Counted from the stretch's first letter, positions 1-10,483 are shown. The stretch is 64,000 nucleotides of DNA from Durusdinium trenchii (GCA_963970005.1 CAXAMN010026461.1:157875-221874); one strand, 5' to 3'. Notes: generated by a model not told the origin, from the letters alone. A program made the numbers and translations.

Positions 1-208
1 TAGGAGCAAGGACGCTACTAGGGGCTCCTGGCCGTACTACTAGGAACAAGAGGACGCTACTAGGAGCGGCATCGTTACTAGTAACAAGAAGCTACTGGGC
101 TCCTGGCATGGGTTCCTGGCATCACTGCTAGGAGCATTCTTGCTACTAGGAGCAAAGGGCATCGCTACTAGGAACAATGTTCGCTAAAAGGGGCTCCTGG
201 CATCGCTA
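1..208. repeat. CTACTAG-module interspersed repeat array
   Basis: The stretch is made of imperfect modules built around CTACTAG followed by GAGCAAGGACG, GAACAAG, TAACAAGAAG or GGGCTCCTGGCATCG. It continues up to the edge of the small inverted-repeat element at 209 and runs off the left end of the window. The same modules recur in ten other arrays here. No ORF of interest is present. The unit is partly palindromic (CTACTAGTAG), so either strand can be taken as reference. Confidence 0.85.
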
Positions 209-436
209 CTACCGTAGATGGACGAAATATTCAAACCCTTCCAACCACATGGACCCCTTCTACCCCAAAGCTCAATGTTAGAGATCTTGTAGGAGTGTTT
301 TTCGGCGAATGGACGAAACAAATCAAACCCTGGAAACACAAAATTCAATCAAGTCATGTTCAACATTGACCTTTGAGGGGCAGGGGTTGACCAAAGTTAT
401 TGATACAGGGGTCTGAATATTTTGTCCATCTACTGT
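209..436 (+). mobile_element. MITE-like element, copy 1 (228 bp)
   Basis: The left end reads CTACCGTAGATGGACG and continues into AAATATTCAAACCC. The right end is its near-perfect inverted complement, GGGTCTGAATATTTTGTCC then ATCTACTGT. This gives inverted arms of roughly 27-30 bp around a non-coding core. A second copy in the same orientation lies at 2969-3196 with only a few differences. Size, inverted ends and lack of an ORF fit a miniature inverted-repeat element. The family and target-site duplication are not established. Confidence 0.75.
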
Positions 437-837
437 CTGAAGGTGTGACGTTTGCATATGTTTGGCTTGCAAGAATCAAGTCTACCGTCTGCATCCGTAG
501 TACTTAGTTTTCATCTTCTGTGGTAGAACAGCACTTGTGATGACTGTACATAGCAGAGAAACGTCTCGGTGTCTGCTGCAAGGCTTCAATCACAATGGTG
601 TCCGCGGGTTCACCTGGTCCTGCCTTTGCAAGCACCAAATTTAACATCTTCATCTGTAGTCATCCTGTGCTGAACGTCTTGTCCATCTACTGTCTCCAGG
701 CGTCGTGTCTACATCTGTAATTGTCTTTGCAAACACACGTCATGTCCAAATACGTCCAACATCTTCCTCTGTAATACTCTTGGCTTGGTCTTGTCTGCTA
801 GAGCGACGAAAGCTTTCTCTGTCTGCTTCACCTCCGC
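437..837. other. Non-coding interval with a stray terminal-repeat fragment
   Basis: I see no convincing gene here. A second CTTGTCCATCTACTGTCTCC sequence at 678-697 matches the right end of the 228-bp element, so part of another copy, or an internal copy of the end, is present between copy 1 and the transposase remnant. Confidence 0.5.
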
Positions 838-1970
838 GTGAAGCAGTTGGGCTATGGAACCAAGGCCATCCGACAGGTGATTGGCCACCTCAAGTCAATG
901 AAAAAGGATTCGGACGCTGCCTTCCGCCATGTCTCTGCTGAGGAAAGCCAGCTCATGAAAACCCTTCATGATGATGGTCTTGGTGTAAAGGCCATTGCTT
1001 CGACTGTGCACCGGTCCTCTGACACTGTCTCCAAGCACTTGTTCAAAAAGAACAAGCGCCAGAAGCCTCAACATGTCGGGCGGCCAGTGGTCATCACAGA
1101 GGCCAAATTCAAGCAGATTCAGAAAGAAAGGCCACAAAAAGTTGCTGCGGGAGTCGCGGGGTAAGGAAATCACCATCGAGACGCTGAAGCACTACATGAA
1201 GCTGCAGTGCAGTGAGAAGTCCATCAGTCGGGCTTTTTGGCAGCGCGGTATCCACTTCCGACCGCTGTATGAGAAACCAGACTTGTCTCCTGCAGATGTG
1301 ACAGAAAGGCAGCAATGGGCATTGGAACACACGCACCGGAGCCCTGGCCAATGGAACCGGTACGTTCACGCCTTCATCGACAACAAAACAATTCAGGTGT
1401 ACCACACAGGGCAAGCTCGGGACTATGCGGCCCGTCGGCAGGTGCGTGGGGCTTACCGGCCAAGGAGTCGAATCTTCACTGCTCGGTACACAAAGCCGCC
1501 CACGACCCTCATCCAGAACACCGGGGCCAAGTCTGCGACAGTCACCTGCGCCATTGGTAATGGAAAGGTGTTGATGTGGCATGTGATTTTGCGGGAAGTG
1601 GAGCGGAAAGGCCGCAGCGGAGATGTACGCTGGACCTTTGCGGCGTGCTTTGGAGAAGGAATACCCCCATGTCCGAGGATGCTGGCGCGTCTTGGAAGGT
1701 CTTGGAAGACAACGACCCCACCGGCTACAAGAGCAGCAAGGGCATGGCAGCCAAGGCTGCTGCTGGCATTGAAACCCTGGACCAGCCCAAGAGATCAACC
1801 CGCTAGACTTTAGCTTCTGGGCAGCAGTCAACCAGAAAATGCGGAAGACTGAGGCAAAGTGGCTAAAGACCAAACGAGAAACTCGCAAGGTTTACCTTGC
1901 CAGACTCAAACGAACAGCTTGCAGCCTGTCAGGTGACTACATCACCAACATTGTCAAGCAGCTGCTGCTG
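838..1970 (+). pseudogene. Tc1/mariner-superfamily (DDE) transposase remnant
   Basis: Cut-and-paste transposases of this superfamily have paired helix-turn-helix DNA-binding domains, a GRP-type linker and a DDE/DDD catalytic domain. Here frame 1 (838-1164) has an N-terminal HTH-like stretch (GLGVKAIASTVHRSSDTVSK) followed by HVGRPVVIT, like the Tc1 GRP linker. Frame 2 continues from about 1135 and carries a first catalytic Asp in VHAFIDNKTIQVYHTG (codon near 1379). Frame 1 resumes near 1660 with VLEDNDPTGYKSSKG (second Asp near 1714). Frame 3 from about 1795 carries NPLDFSFW (third Asp near 1806). At least three frame changes (near 1135, 1600-1660 and 1795) mean no continuous protein, so this is a decayed copy unless introns explain the shifts. 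It is on the plus strand, opposite to the surrounding exons. The family-level call is strong; activity is very unlikely. Confidence 0.75.
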
Positions 1971-2853
1971 AATGTCCGCATGGCACTGAGTGCACCTATG
2001 CTCACGCAGCTGCTACGTTCTTCCACGCAAATGGCCGCTTCTCTGTTGCAGAAAGACCTCGCAGCAGCCTTGCGGAACATCCTGGTTGCTGGGCCTTCCA
2101 AGAACACAAGAGCTCCGATGATCGTGGGTCCAACAAACTCAGGAAAGTCCACCTTGGTTTTGCCTTTTGATGAGTTATTTGGCTTTGCCAAAGTCTTCCG
2201 CAAACCTGCCCTTGGGTCGTCCTTTGGACTGCAACATCCTCAAGGAGAAGCGCTTTCTTTTCTGGGATGATTTCCGCCGTGTCGAGTATGGACAGAAGAC
2301 AGTTCCAGTGGCAACCTTCCTGAGCCTATTTCAGGGGCAGCCTTTTGAAGTGCAAGTCTCCCAGTCCTTCAATGACGGCAACGTTGACTTCGAGTGGCAC
2401 CATGGTTGCGTTCTCACGGCGAAGGCTGAAGGTTTGTGGCTTCCTCGACCTGGTGTTGATGGAGAGGACATCCGACATATGCAAAGTCGACTCTGGCAGT
2501 TCAATTGTGTGGCCACAGTACAACACCTAAAAGACACGATACCGTGTGCACGGTGTATGTGCTGCTGGATCCGGGACGGTGCTGCGACCTTCGACGCTGC
2601 TCAAGTCCTCAGGACGGTGCCTGTGGCCACTCCTCAGAAAGAAACCACATTGGCTGGGATGGACGACCTGGTTGAAAAGGCTCACCTCTCCCGTGCAATT
2701 GCCGATGCGTTGGTAGCAGAGATAGCTACTCTCGGAGCCGTCGATGTGAAAGAGTTGTTGGTATCAGACTGGAAAGCCTTAACAGCTTTCAACGCCTTGC
2801 TGCCATTTGAGCAGCGACGGCTCTTGTCTGTCGTCCAACTTCATCTCACATGA
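1971..2853 (+). pseudogene. SF3-helicase-like P-loop ATPase remnant joined to the transposase
   Basis: The frame carrying the transposase C-terminus runs on without a stop into a P-loop domain with Walker A GPTNSGKST (2127-2153). The frame changes near 2215-2230. The new frame (to the stop at 2853) has a Walker B-like FLFWDD (about 2254-2271) and then FEVQVSQSFNDGNVDFEW. This motif order and spacing resemble superfamily 3 helicases, the ATPases of small Rep-type elements and small DNA viruses. The last 50 or so residues (LVEKAHLSRAIADALVAEIA and on) look like a separate helical tail. One frameshift and no start of its own suggest a decayed gene. It may be an ATPase partner domain of the same mobile element. 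The SF3 label rests on motifs only. Confidence 0.55.
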
Positions 2854-2968
2854 GCATCCCAAATTCGCTCCAAGGATAATTCACGCACCTGCAAGGACAA
2901 TGCCCGGCATCACTTGAAAACAGCACACGCATGTGCGCCTGTAGGTCTCCGGTCGCCGTCCACACCTA

Positions 2969-3196
2969 GTACCAAAGATGGACGAAATATTCAAACCCTT
3001 CCAACCACGTGGACCCCTTCTACCCCAAAGCTCAATGTTAGAGATCTTGTAGGAGTGTTTCGGCGAATGGACGAAACAAATCAAACCCTGGAAACACAAA
3101 ATTCAATCAAGTCATGTTCAACATTGACCTTTGGGGGTCAGGGGTTGACCAAAGTTATTGATACAGGGGTTTGAATATTTTGTCCATCTACTGTAG
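2969..3196 (+). mobile_element. MITE-like element, copy 2 (228 bp)
   Basis: This is a direct-orientation copy of 209-436. It begins with ACCAAAGATGGACG and then AAATATTCAAACCC, and ends with GGGGTTTGAATATTTTGTCC then ATCTACTGTAG. The right-hand arm is better preserved than in copy 1 and the left arm is damaged (CCAAAG for CCGTAG). It lies 115 bp past the stop of the ATPase remnant, so the two copies bracket the 2.5-kb transposase/ATPase cargo as direct repeats. A CTACAGTAGTAAC sequence follows at 3220-3232. Confidence 0.75.
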
Positions 3197-3219
3197 GAGC
3201 AAGGACGCTCCTGGCCTTA

Positions 3220-3362
3220 CTACAGTAGTAACTTCAAAGAACGACCCAGCTCGGCCGCCCGACAGCAGGTCCGGTTCATCCGCTCGAGCGACCGGAGGAC
3301 TCGCTCAGCGAGGGTCGGGCGGTCGGTCGGCCAAGAGGAGCTTGGTCCTTGGAGAAGCGCAT
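3220..3362 (-). CDS. 3'-terminal exon, hypothetical protein
   Basis: Read on the minus strand, an acceptor (GCTCAAATAG) at 3363 opens a frame rich in G/C third positions, with segments SSSWPTDRPTLAERVLRSLE and RMNRTCCRAAELGRS. It ends in a TAG at 3220-3222. The last four codons and the stop fall in the repeat-like sequence TTACTACAGTAG next to copy 2 of the 228-bp element, so the C-terminus may have been supplied by repeat DNA. No family recognised. Confidence 0.5.
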
Positions 3363-3991
3363 CTATTTGAGCAAGACGCACATCTGTTTTATCATGTTTT
3401 ACATCTGATGGGGTTTTGCACATAACTTTCCATCAAAAGAAGACTTTGATTGATTGCATATTGCATAGTACACCATATTATTGTGCCTGAACCTTCGGTG
3501 TACACTCTCCGGGGCTACAAGGGTCGCTCATCATGGATGGGTTTCTCGCCCAATTCTACAAAATCACTTGAAGAATCTCGAAGAGCACCCAATCCAGGAC
3601 ATGAGGCTCAAGTATGCCTGCGCATCAACCCACCAAAGTCAATGTTCCTGAAAGACTCTTTTTCGGAAGGATGGTCATGATCCGAGGACTCAAACCATGC
3701 CGCTATGGCCCAACTTATCTACGGGGCCTTGTCTATCAAATTTGCCAAGGACCGAAGGCATCTATACGGGCATTGATATAATTGGCGGTTCTTGCGGCAA
3801 TGCTCCCCTGGTTGATCTCCTGATTGAATGACATTGAATGACCTTGCAAAATGATTTCGTCATTGGATTCCAATGAAGACGACTTCAGGTCTCAGAGTGA
3901 TGTCCCTTTGCCCCAATGAAAAACACGAGTCCAAGATTTGATGGCACTTTCCACCCTGTGGAAACTCCTTAAACAACAGAACCACTTTCAC

Positions 3992-4647
3992 CTAAAGCGC
4001 AGACAAAAAGGTGTTGATCGGTGTTGAAAAGAACTGCCCAATACTGTCCATGTGCCTTCGGCCTTCAACAAACCAACAAGTTCCTGACTGCTCGAATCTC
4101 CCTTTCCTTCAATCCGAGGGGCGGCTAGGAGCCACTTCGTCCGTCTGCACGGCACAATCTGCCTGGCCAGAGAGGAAAAAGGGAACCTGATGAGCCCATC
4201 AAGCAAAAAACTAGAAGCGGTTAGAAGTAAGAGCTTGGCCTTAGACAGGTAAGGATGGATCGATGGATTTCTCTTTGGCACACTGCTGGGAGCCGGTTCT
4301 CTGTTGCAAGAAGTCAGGCCATGCTGCGGCCATGCTTACATTGGAGCAAATGATTGCACATGTATGGGAATAGATTGAATAGATCACCAGGCCAACCACT
4401 TAATACCTGGCTCACCGCTCAGCGGCGAATGAATACCGGGCCCAGCTACGGCAGCTACGGGCTTTCAACCAATTCAATTTGTGAGTTACTGAGAGCTTTG
4501 AGAGGGTACAAGCATCTCTTCCATCAACAATCGCGACCTTTTGTCCTCTCAAAAGTCTCTGATTTAAAACCTGGTTGTTGGGTTCCTCATCCAATGCACT
4601 CCAACATGCCCGAAAACCTTCTTCACCCGGCGAATAGTTTAGAGCCG
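3992..4647 (-). CDS. Three exons of a hypothetical protein gene
   Basis: Minus-strand exons are read at 4571-4647, 4416-4461 and 3992-4186. The first lies between a pyrimidine-rich acceptor (TTTATTTCCTGCCAG) and a GT donor and encodes LNYSPGEEGFRACWSALDEE. The second has a GTGAGC donor. The third starts after GGCTCATCAG, encodes WLLAAPRIEGKGDSSSQELV among others, and ends at a GTGAAAG donor with a TAG just avoided by splicing. The second and third join in phase. The first does not, so another exon or a different boundary is likely between them. Function unknown. Confidence 0.5.
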
Positions 4648-5033
4648 CTGGCAGGAAATAAAATGAACTAAACAATTGCCTGCCGGGAGCAAACGGGGGT
4701 GGTTGATGGACGCCTGTTCACGTCAAACTGATGGAAGATGGATGCACGTATTGCTTTGAGGCAGCCACACCAATTCTCTCAATCCCAAGCCTCAATTCCG
4801 CACCAGCCTTCAGTCAATACAGAGTATTGATAGCCAACTTCCATACCATCCATGCGGAATAGTTACACTTTCTCCTTCCAAAATTATCCAAATACAAGCG
4901 CTTCAAGTCCCATGGATTTGTGAGACCCAACCGCTCCAAACCCTTGAGAGGCGAGCTACCTGCGTCCGCACTTCCGAGGCTACCTGCGCGCAAGGAAGCT
5001 CCCCGAGGAGGTCTTAATTTGGGAATGATGGCC

Positions 5034-5127
5034 CTAGTAGCGTTCTTGCTCCTAGTAGTACGGCCAGGAGCCCCTAATAGCTTCTTGTTCCTAGTAGTAT
5101 GGCCAGGAGCCCCTAGTAGCGTCCTGG
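5034..5127. repeat. CTACTAG-module repeat array
   Basis: Modules CCTAGTAGCGTTCTTGCTCC, TAGTAGTACGGCCAGGAGCC and CCTAATAGCTTCTTG repeat here, in the orientation opposite to 1-208. The array lies 55 bp beyond the stop of the terminal exon at 5183-5340, that is in the likely 3' untranslated or spacer sequence of that gene. Confidence 0.8.
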
Positions 5128-5182
5128 TTGGATGTTTTTGGGTGAGTTTGATTCTGAGCCAAGCGGCCGAGAGTTCGGGGGT

Positions 5183-5340
5183 TTACGAGGGTTTCGGGCG
5201 TCTGGTTGGATCCCAACAGCAAACTCTTTCAGGTGCTTTTTCAAGCCAAGAGTCTACAGTCGCGAAGGTACCTTCGCTCCAGAGATCATGCTCAGGAAGT
5301 AGTTTCACTTTAAGGACTCCCAAAAAGGATGTACCTGACC
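5183..5340 (-). CDS. 3'-terminal exon, hypothetical protein
   Basis: The acceptor is excellent (TATGTGTTCTCTTCCCACAG at 5341-5360). It opens 51 codons plus stop, including SFLGVLKVKLLPEHDLWSEG and WLEKAPERVCCWDPTRRPKP. The same frame is open upstream for another 40 codons, so the acceptor choice rests on the pyrimidine tract. Third-position G/C bias is weaker than in neighbouring exons. An alternative frame would give a much shorter end. No family recognised. Confidence 0.5.
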
Positions 5341-5804
5341 CTGTGGGAAGAGAACACATAGTCCGCAAAGCATGCACTGCATGTTCAATAAAGACCGATT
5401 CCAGTTCCATACATAGGTAAGTCAGTATGTGTGTGTGAAAAGGGTGTTTCAAACTCCCTGTTTCAGCCAAGCCAAGGAAGGCTGCTTTGCTGCGCCTGTT
5501 TCAGCGAATCGCGGGAGAGGAGTCTGGCGATCTGCCTGCGGACGCGATTCTGTTTGGCACCATCTAGAATTTAGGGTCTTTCTCGGTCCTTTTGGTAGTC
5601 CAAATGACGATGTTTAATGATGCTTGTTGGATTGATCCAAGCCATCTGAATCTTTCTGAAAATGGTCAACAAAACTGGTTTGGATCAAACTGTGTACTGT
5701 ACATTCTGAGAAGAGACTTGGACCCTCTAGGATATGTGGGTTCTGAGGGTATGATTAGAATCGATTTGAGGCCTAGTTGCTGCCCGAGAATCAACACGCG
5801 TATA

Positions 5805-5831
5805 TATAATAAATATATATATATACATATG
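5805..5831. repeat. TA-rich microsatellite
   Basis: A run of TATATATAATAAATATATAT, then ATATACATATG. Similar TA runs occur at about 18215, 39415, 41535, 47402, 58515 and 63485. They are simple repeats in introns or spacers. Confidence 0.8.
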
Positions 5832-6177
5832 TTCTGACCCCTTATGTGGTTCAAATTTCAAGTCATGTGATGCGAGGAAACCCTGCCAGATCCGGAGGAT
5901 TGTTTCCAGTGCAATGGAGAGCCCAAGGATTCTTAGGGCAGTTCATGGATGGATTCCTACAAACCTTTGAACATAGAGCCGTCTGCTCAATTCACAACCC
6001 GCACTAACAACTGCCGACTGCCCAATATCTTTTGTACGTGGTAATCTGCGACGAAAACCTCCCCTGCCGCGTTCCGGAGAATAATCTGAGTGGCTGATTG
6101 GTCTTACAGCACAGATTCGCCTGATTAAACGTCACTCACCGGCTCACTGCTCACCGACTGCGGCCACGGGAGCTCAC

Positions 6178-6340
6178 ATGGCGGAGCGGCGCAAGCTCCC
6201 ATGGTCCTGAAATCGCATGAGTCCAAATGCATCTGGGCCCCCGGACTTCTTCAGGAGCTCCGCGGGCCGTGCGCCACAACGGAGGCCCTCCTGGAGAGCC
6301 GTAGCAAGCGCATTGCTGGGCAGCATGCGGAGGTTGGGAG
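6178..6340 (-). CDS. Internal exon, hypothetical helical protein
   Basis: The exon lies between an acceptor (ACACCTGCACAG) and a GTGAGCT donor. Of the three frames, one stays open across the whole 163 nt with strongly G/C third positions. It encodes NALATALQEGLRCGARPAEL, LKKSGGPDAFGL and FQDHGSLRRSA, and reaches a stop (ATG TGA) only in the intron beyond the donor. That pattern of an open frame closed just past the splice site supports a real exon. Function unknown. Confidence 0.6.
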
Positions 6341-6581
6341 CTGTGCAGGTGTATCACTGCGGAGGTATCAATCTGAACTCAGCTGTAGTTCCCTCTAAAG
6401 GGAGTCATCCCCGTCATCCCCCATCAACCCTCACACCCCACGTGGTCTGCTTCCTGCCGTGGCCCCTCGCCTGAAGGATTTTCATTGCCTTTGTTTCATC
6501 TCCTTCGCCTCTGCGCCGCTCGAGAAAGATCAGCTCAAACAGTCAAACATGAGAATCTCCCAGGCATCTCCTTAAGACGCT

Positions 6582-6685
6582 GCTAGTAACAAGGGCATCG
6601 CTACTAGTAGCTCCTGGCCTTACTCGGAACAAGAACTTAACTTAAGCTACTAGTCTACTAGTAACAAAGGGCATCACTACTAGTG
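6582..6685. repeat. CTACTAG-module repeat array
   Basis: Modules GCTAGTAACAAGGGCATCGC, TACTAGTAGCTCCTGGCC and CTACTAGTAACAAAGGGCAT repeat between exons at 6178-6340 and 7059-7222. Confidence 0.8.
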
Positions 6686-7058
6686 TGTGGGTGCACGGTG
6701 TTGACACCTGGCCACATGGTGGTGACACCCTGTCTTTCTCACTTAAAAGCGCTGAAGGTGACAGCTGCGAATTAGCACAGGCTCAAGCGCTCACGGTAAT
6801 AATCTAAAAGCTAATTACATTCGATTCAAGGGTTCCTGCATGGAGTTTCTTTAATTGGGGAGTGCTCTAAACAGGTAATGGGGATTATCGGGTTCACCTA
6901 TAGAACCACATTTGTGAGTGGGTTACCAAGCTATAGGATCACCAAAAAGCTCTCTTCACCCTTCCAAGCTGGCTGGAAACACACACAAACACCTATCATT
7001 GAACGTGGAATGTGACCCTCACCCAGAAGAGTCATTCGATGATATTCATAACTACAAC

Positions 7059-7222
7059 CTGCGCTTGAAAATCGGAAATCAAATGTCAAATACTGTCCAT
7101 GTCCTTCCGCTTCAGCAGCCTCCAACAGTGAACATCTACCGCCCCTACCCATCGCCCTGCCCAGCTGAACATCCAAGTGACGTTCCTCCAGTGTCGCTCG
7201 CGCGTGATACATGCGAGCATCG
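7059..7222 (-). CDS. Internal exon, hypothetical protein
   Basis: The acceptor is GAGGTGTGAACAG and the donor CAG/GTTGTA. 54 codons are open, including DARMYHARATLEERHLDVQL and SLLEAAEAEGHGQYLTFDFR. Codon bias is good in the first two thirds. A possible earlier donor (GATGG/GTAGGG) would shorten the exon. No family recognised. Confidence 0.4.
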
Positions 7223-7938
7223 CTGTTCACACCTCATGTCGCGAATGCGGGAGGATCCCCTGTGCCTCGCAAAGAGCCCAGTGGGAATTAGTAGGTAAAA
7301 TGTCCGAACCTTAATTAAACACTCCGAGCCAGGAAAAAAAGACACATGAACAGAATTGACCAGGACCTGCCAAGATGCTTGTCTCTTTCTACCTGGAGCC
7401 TGGACTCATTTTCGAGCATTTGTGCAAGGCAGAATGGGGGTCCACATCCTCTGCACCGAACCCAGCAAGCAAAGGATCCTCCAGTTGAAGACATCTTCGA
7501 ATGACTGAGGCGAAGATACCTTCTAGATCCTTCTAGTTATTTCTAGTTCATAGTTTCAGTGCGGACGAGCAGCCGAAGGCTCTCTGACGGTTGTGGAACT
7601 CTCGTGCTTCGTTCACATCCACATGGCAAAGCTCGAGCATGTACCTTGCAAAAGCTTGGATGCTCAAAAACTAGGGCAGCAAACGTGGAAACAACTATAC
7701 ATATTAGTATGGGCACCATGTGTTACTTAAAAAATGTGTCAAAGCACTGATTTGGGAGGGAGCTTCAGCAGTGTCGAAGAAGTCTAACTGGCAAAACTGC
7801 AGAATTTAACAGAATAATACCAAAGAAACTCGTGGTCACCTCTAGTTGTATAAGCATTTGTTATAATTGCCCAGGGTCTAACCTTCTTTTGTATTTGGTG
7901 CAAATGTATGCAAATTTGACAACGTCCATCCACCCGAC

Positions 7939-8011
7939 CAGGAGAGTCCATTTTCCGGTCAGCTGCTGCACCCATGTGGTTCGTTCAGCTGCAAGGGCGG
8001 CTGCAAAGGCA
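7939..8011 (-). CDS. Internal exon with a PH-domain-like C-terminal helix
   Basis: The 73-nt exon lies between an acceptor (TTTTGGATCTAG) and a GTCGGG donor. It encodes AFAAALAAERTTWVQQLTGK. The pattern F-x-A-x(5)-E-R-x(2)-W-x(2)-L is typical of the last helix of pleckstrin-homology domains, which bind phosphoinositides or proteins. That resemblance is from one helix only and is suggestive, not proof. It lies downstream of the stop at 8133, so it belongs to the next gene of the array. Confidence 0.35.
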
Positions 8012-8132
8012 CTAGATCCAAAAGTGAATAAAGTGAACGATCTTCCAATATCTTTCGATGGGGTTATCCAAATAAGAAACACATATTTACAATGATTTAT
8101 GTAACTTTATTTTACGACAATAAGACTCAAAG

Positions 8133-8271
8133 TCATAGACCTTCAGAAGGTGCAATCAACTCTGAACACTTGAATTCATCTCCAGGATACTTCACACAAA
8201 GCTCCCGGTAGGCCTCGTCTTCCACTGCCTTGCAGAACAGACTGTCCGACCATCGCAGGTCGAAGACAACA
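8133..8271 (-). CDS. 3'-terminal exon, hypothetical protein
   Basis: Acceptor GTGGGTTTTGTAG, then 45 codons to a TGA. Segments include VFDLRWSDSLFCKAVEDEAY and RELCVKYPGDEFKCSELIAP. The acidic, well-mixed composition and G/C third positions favour a real exon. This marks the 3' end of a minus-strand gene whose upstream exons I could not place. Confidence 0.55.
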
Positions 8272-9417
8272 CTACAAAACCCACTTTTGCAGGGGTTGAA
8301 GATGGTTGAAACCTTTCTGGGCCTGTGTGCTTTCATGTGACCGCAGTTCCAGTCGAATCAAGTCCGTGAAATATGTTCCTACGTGAAATGATGAGGAGAT
8401 GTCCCCCGTCATCTTTTTGGAGAATTGACTCATGCTGCATCTACATGTCGCAACCTGCATCGGCCACAGGAAACATGCACCGGCATGAGCCATCACTTTA
8501 CTTGGAAAAGAATGTCCTGTCTTTCAAAAAAGCAAACACTTAGAACGTCTGTGTTTCTATTTTCTATTGCCCTCTATCTACATCGATGGTCCACAACTTC
8601 CACCAAATCATCCACTACCCTGCTTCATTACCAAAAGGACAGTTTTCGAGACGAGCTCGTGTACCCCTTCCAGGAAACCGCACATGCACCAAAAGGACAT
8701 GACCCTCATCTCCGACACCTTGTTGAAGACGAAGACATGTACTGAGACCAAGGACCCTGTTCATCTCAAAAACCATCTATATACGGATCTTCCTCGATTT
8801 CCCAACAGCCACGAGATGCCACTGTTTGCTTATCCATGAGGGTTTGTGCACGTGTGCCAGAATTCACTGAAACTAGTTACAGTAAGTGAAAGGTTTTGGT
8901 TTTGGTGAATGCTTTTTCCCCTGGCGCTTCGTTTCAAAGTCTCCCGCTCAACCCCACCTTTCAAAGTAGTGCTCCCCAACAAATGGCCCCATGCACCGAA
9001 CCCTCCGTGGCAAAAATCATCTTGACTGCCCCCACACCTTGGGGCACTGATAGGCCTCGATGGCAGCGGAATAGATGTTGCAAAGCTCACGCCTGGAGCC
9101 CAGGCTTTGCTCTGCTTTGCCTGAGAGTCCAGAGTGAGCGCACTAGGTGAAGGTAGGAAGTGGTTCATAGTCCATAATGTAATGATGTTATCTTTGCAAT
9201 TAATAATATGGTCGTGTCCAGGCAGTGAACTCATTGAACTGATCCCGGGAATTAACCTGGAATGAGCAGGATCAAGAGTCTAGCATGGATCTTCGTCGTG
9301 GACAGGTGAAACAAAGAGGAATGGGGACGGAGACAGGTAGGACAAGCGTAGATCACCGCTTGCACAGCTTTTGATGGCCTGTACGAACATCACAATTCAA
9401 GTCACAACCTATGGGAA

Positions 9418-9473
9418 CGCCTGCAGGCTTGCTTGCTTCCTTGCGTGCGTGCTTGCCTGCTTGCTTGCTTGGT
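9418..9473. repeat. CTTG tetranucleotide-like repeat
   Basis: GCTTGCTTGCTTCCTTGCGT and GCGTGCTTGCCTGCTTGCTT form a degenerate (CTTG/CTTC)n microsatellite. Confidence 0.75.
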
Positions 9474-9953
9474 TTATATCATTCACGGTGAACCCTCCCA
9501 CGCGGTTTGCAAGTCTCTCTGGAATTAGTCAGCTTGCTTTAATCGAGCTAGCATAACCTCCAACATGGGAACTTCTTGTTTGCCTTGCCAGGGGCCGCAT
9601 GTGTTTCGAATGGAAACCCCCAAGTCACCGGCAAGGAAGACACCTCAGTGTCTGAGGGTCTTCTGCTATCAAGAGAGCCATGTTCTTGTTAAATGCTACC
9701 TGGCAAGGAGGTCATGTGTCAATGCCACAGCACCTACCAGGTGTGTGTCAAGTACAAAAGCAATCCTTGCAGCAAAGTTGCGAACAAGGGTAAGGATTCG
9801 GGGGCCATTGCCAGCAGCTCCTGCGCATGAAAACTGTTTCCTGCTCCAACCAGCTTGAACCGCTGTGGTGTGTGGAAGATAGCTTGATGAAATGTAGAGA
9901 AAACATCTCTTCCTCAAAGCACCTGATTGAATCGAGCGTGAGACGGTTGAGAA

Positions 9954-10346
9954 TCAGCCACCAAGAGTTGTTCCACATCCGACAGTACTCAGTACGTCGA
10001 AGTGAAAAGAGATCCACTTTGACCATGTTTCTCCATCAACTTGACATTCAGTCTTGAGTGATCCCGCAGGCCCAAAAACGATGTCAGGCAAATTGAACAA
10101 GTAACCGACCAGTTGCGACATCAAGCCGCCAAGAGTTTGGGGATTTGGCCCCCTTTGGATGTTTTCACTGGAGCAAGTAGACCGTAGACTCCGTAGACCG
10201 TTTTCCACAGCCCTCTGTACCCTCCCGTACGCATCCGCACCTTGCAGGGAGGCCAGCATCATGGTCTTGGCCTGCGGAACGTAAGAGAAGGGTTGACTGA
10301 GTTGCAGGAAGTGAGGCTCCCAATCACTACACTGTACCAAACACAT
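9954..10346 (-). CDS. Candidate exon or exons, hypothetical protein
   Basis: The 130-codon open frame includes VPQAKTMMLASLQGADAYGR, VQRAVENGLRSLRSTCSSEN and GGLMSQLVGYLFNLPDIVFG. Inside it a pyrimidine-rich acceptor (TTCTCTTACGTTCCGCAG) precedes AKTMMLASLQ and a GTGCGG donor follows, so the frame may be split into smaller exons. No recognised family. Confidence 0.4.
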   Translation of the reverse strand: MCLVQCSDWEPHFLQLSQPFSYVPQAKTMMLASLQGADAYGRVQRAVENGLRSLRSTCSSENIQRGPNPQTLGGLMSQLVGYLFNLPDIVFGPAGSLKTECQVDGETWSKWISFHFDVLSTVGCGTTLGG

Positions 10347-10483
10347 TAGCGAAGAATCCGTAAACTGGTCATCCGCAATCCGGAGTAATTATTGGAACAA
10401 ACTAGAATCACCGTAGAAACGGGGACAGGACCCTTGAGCTAAAAAACAATGCACACACCCCTCTGGACTCCACGCACTCCATG

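Noticed and set aside
838-1164. Separate small HTH regulator
   Set aside because: The HTH and GRP linker run into the DDE-domain frame with matching order, so this is the transposase N-terminus split by a frameshift.
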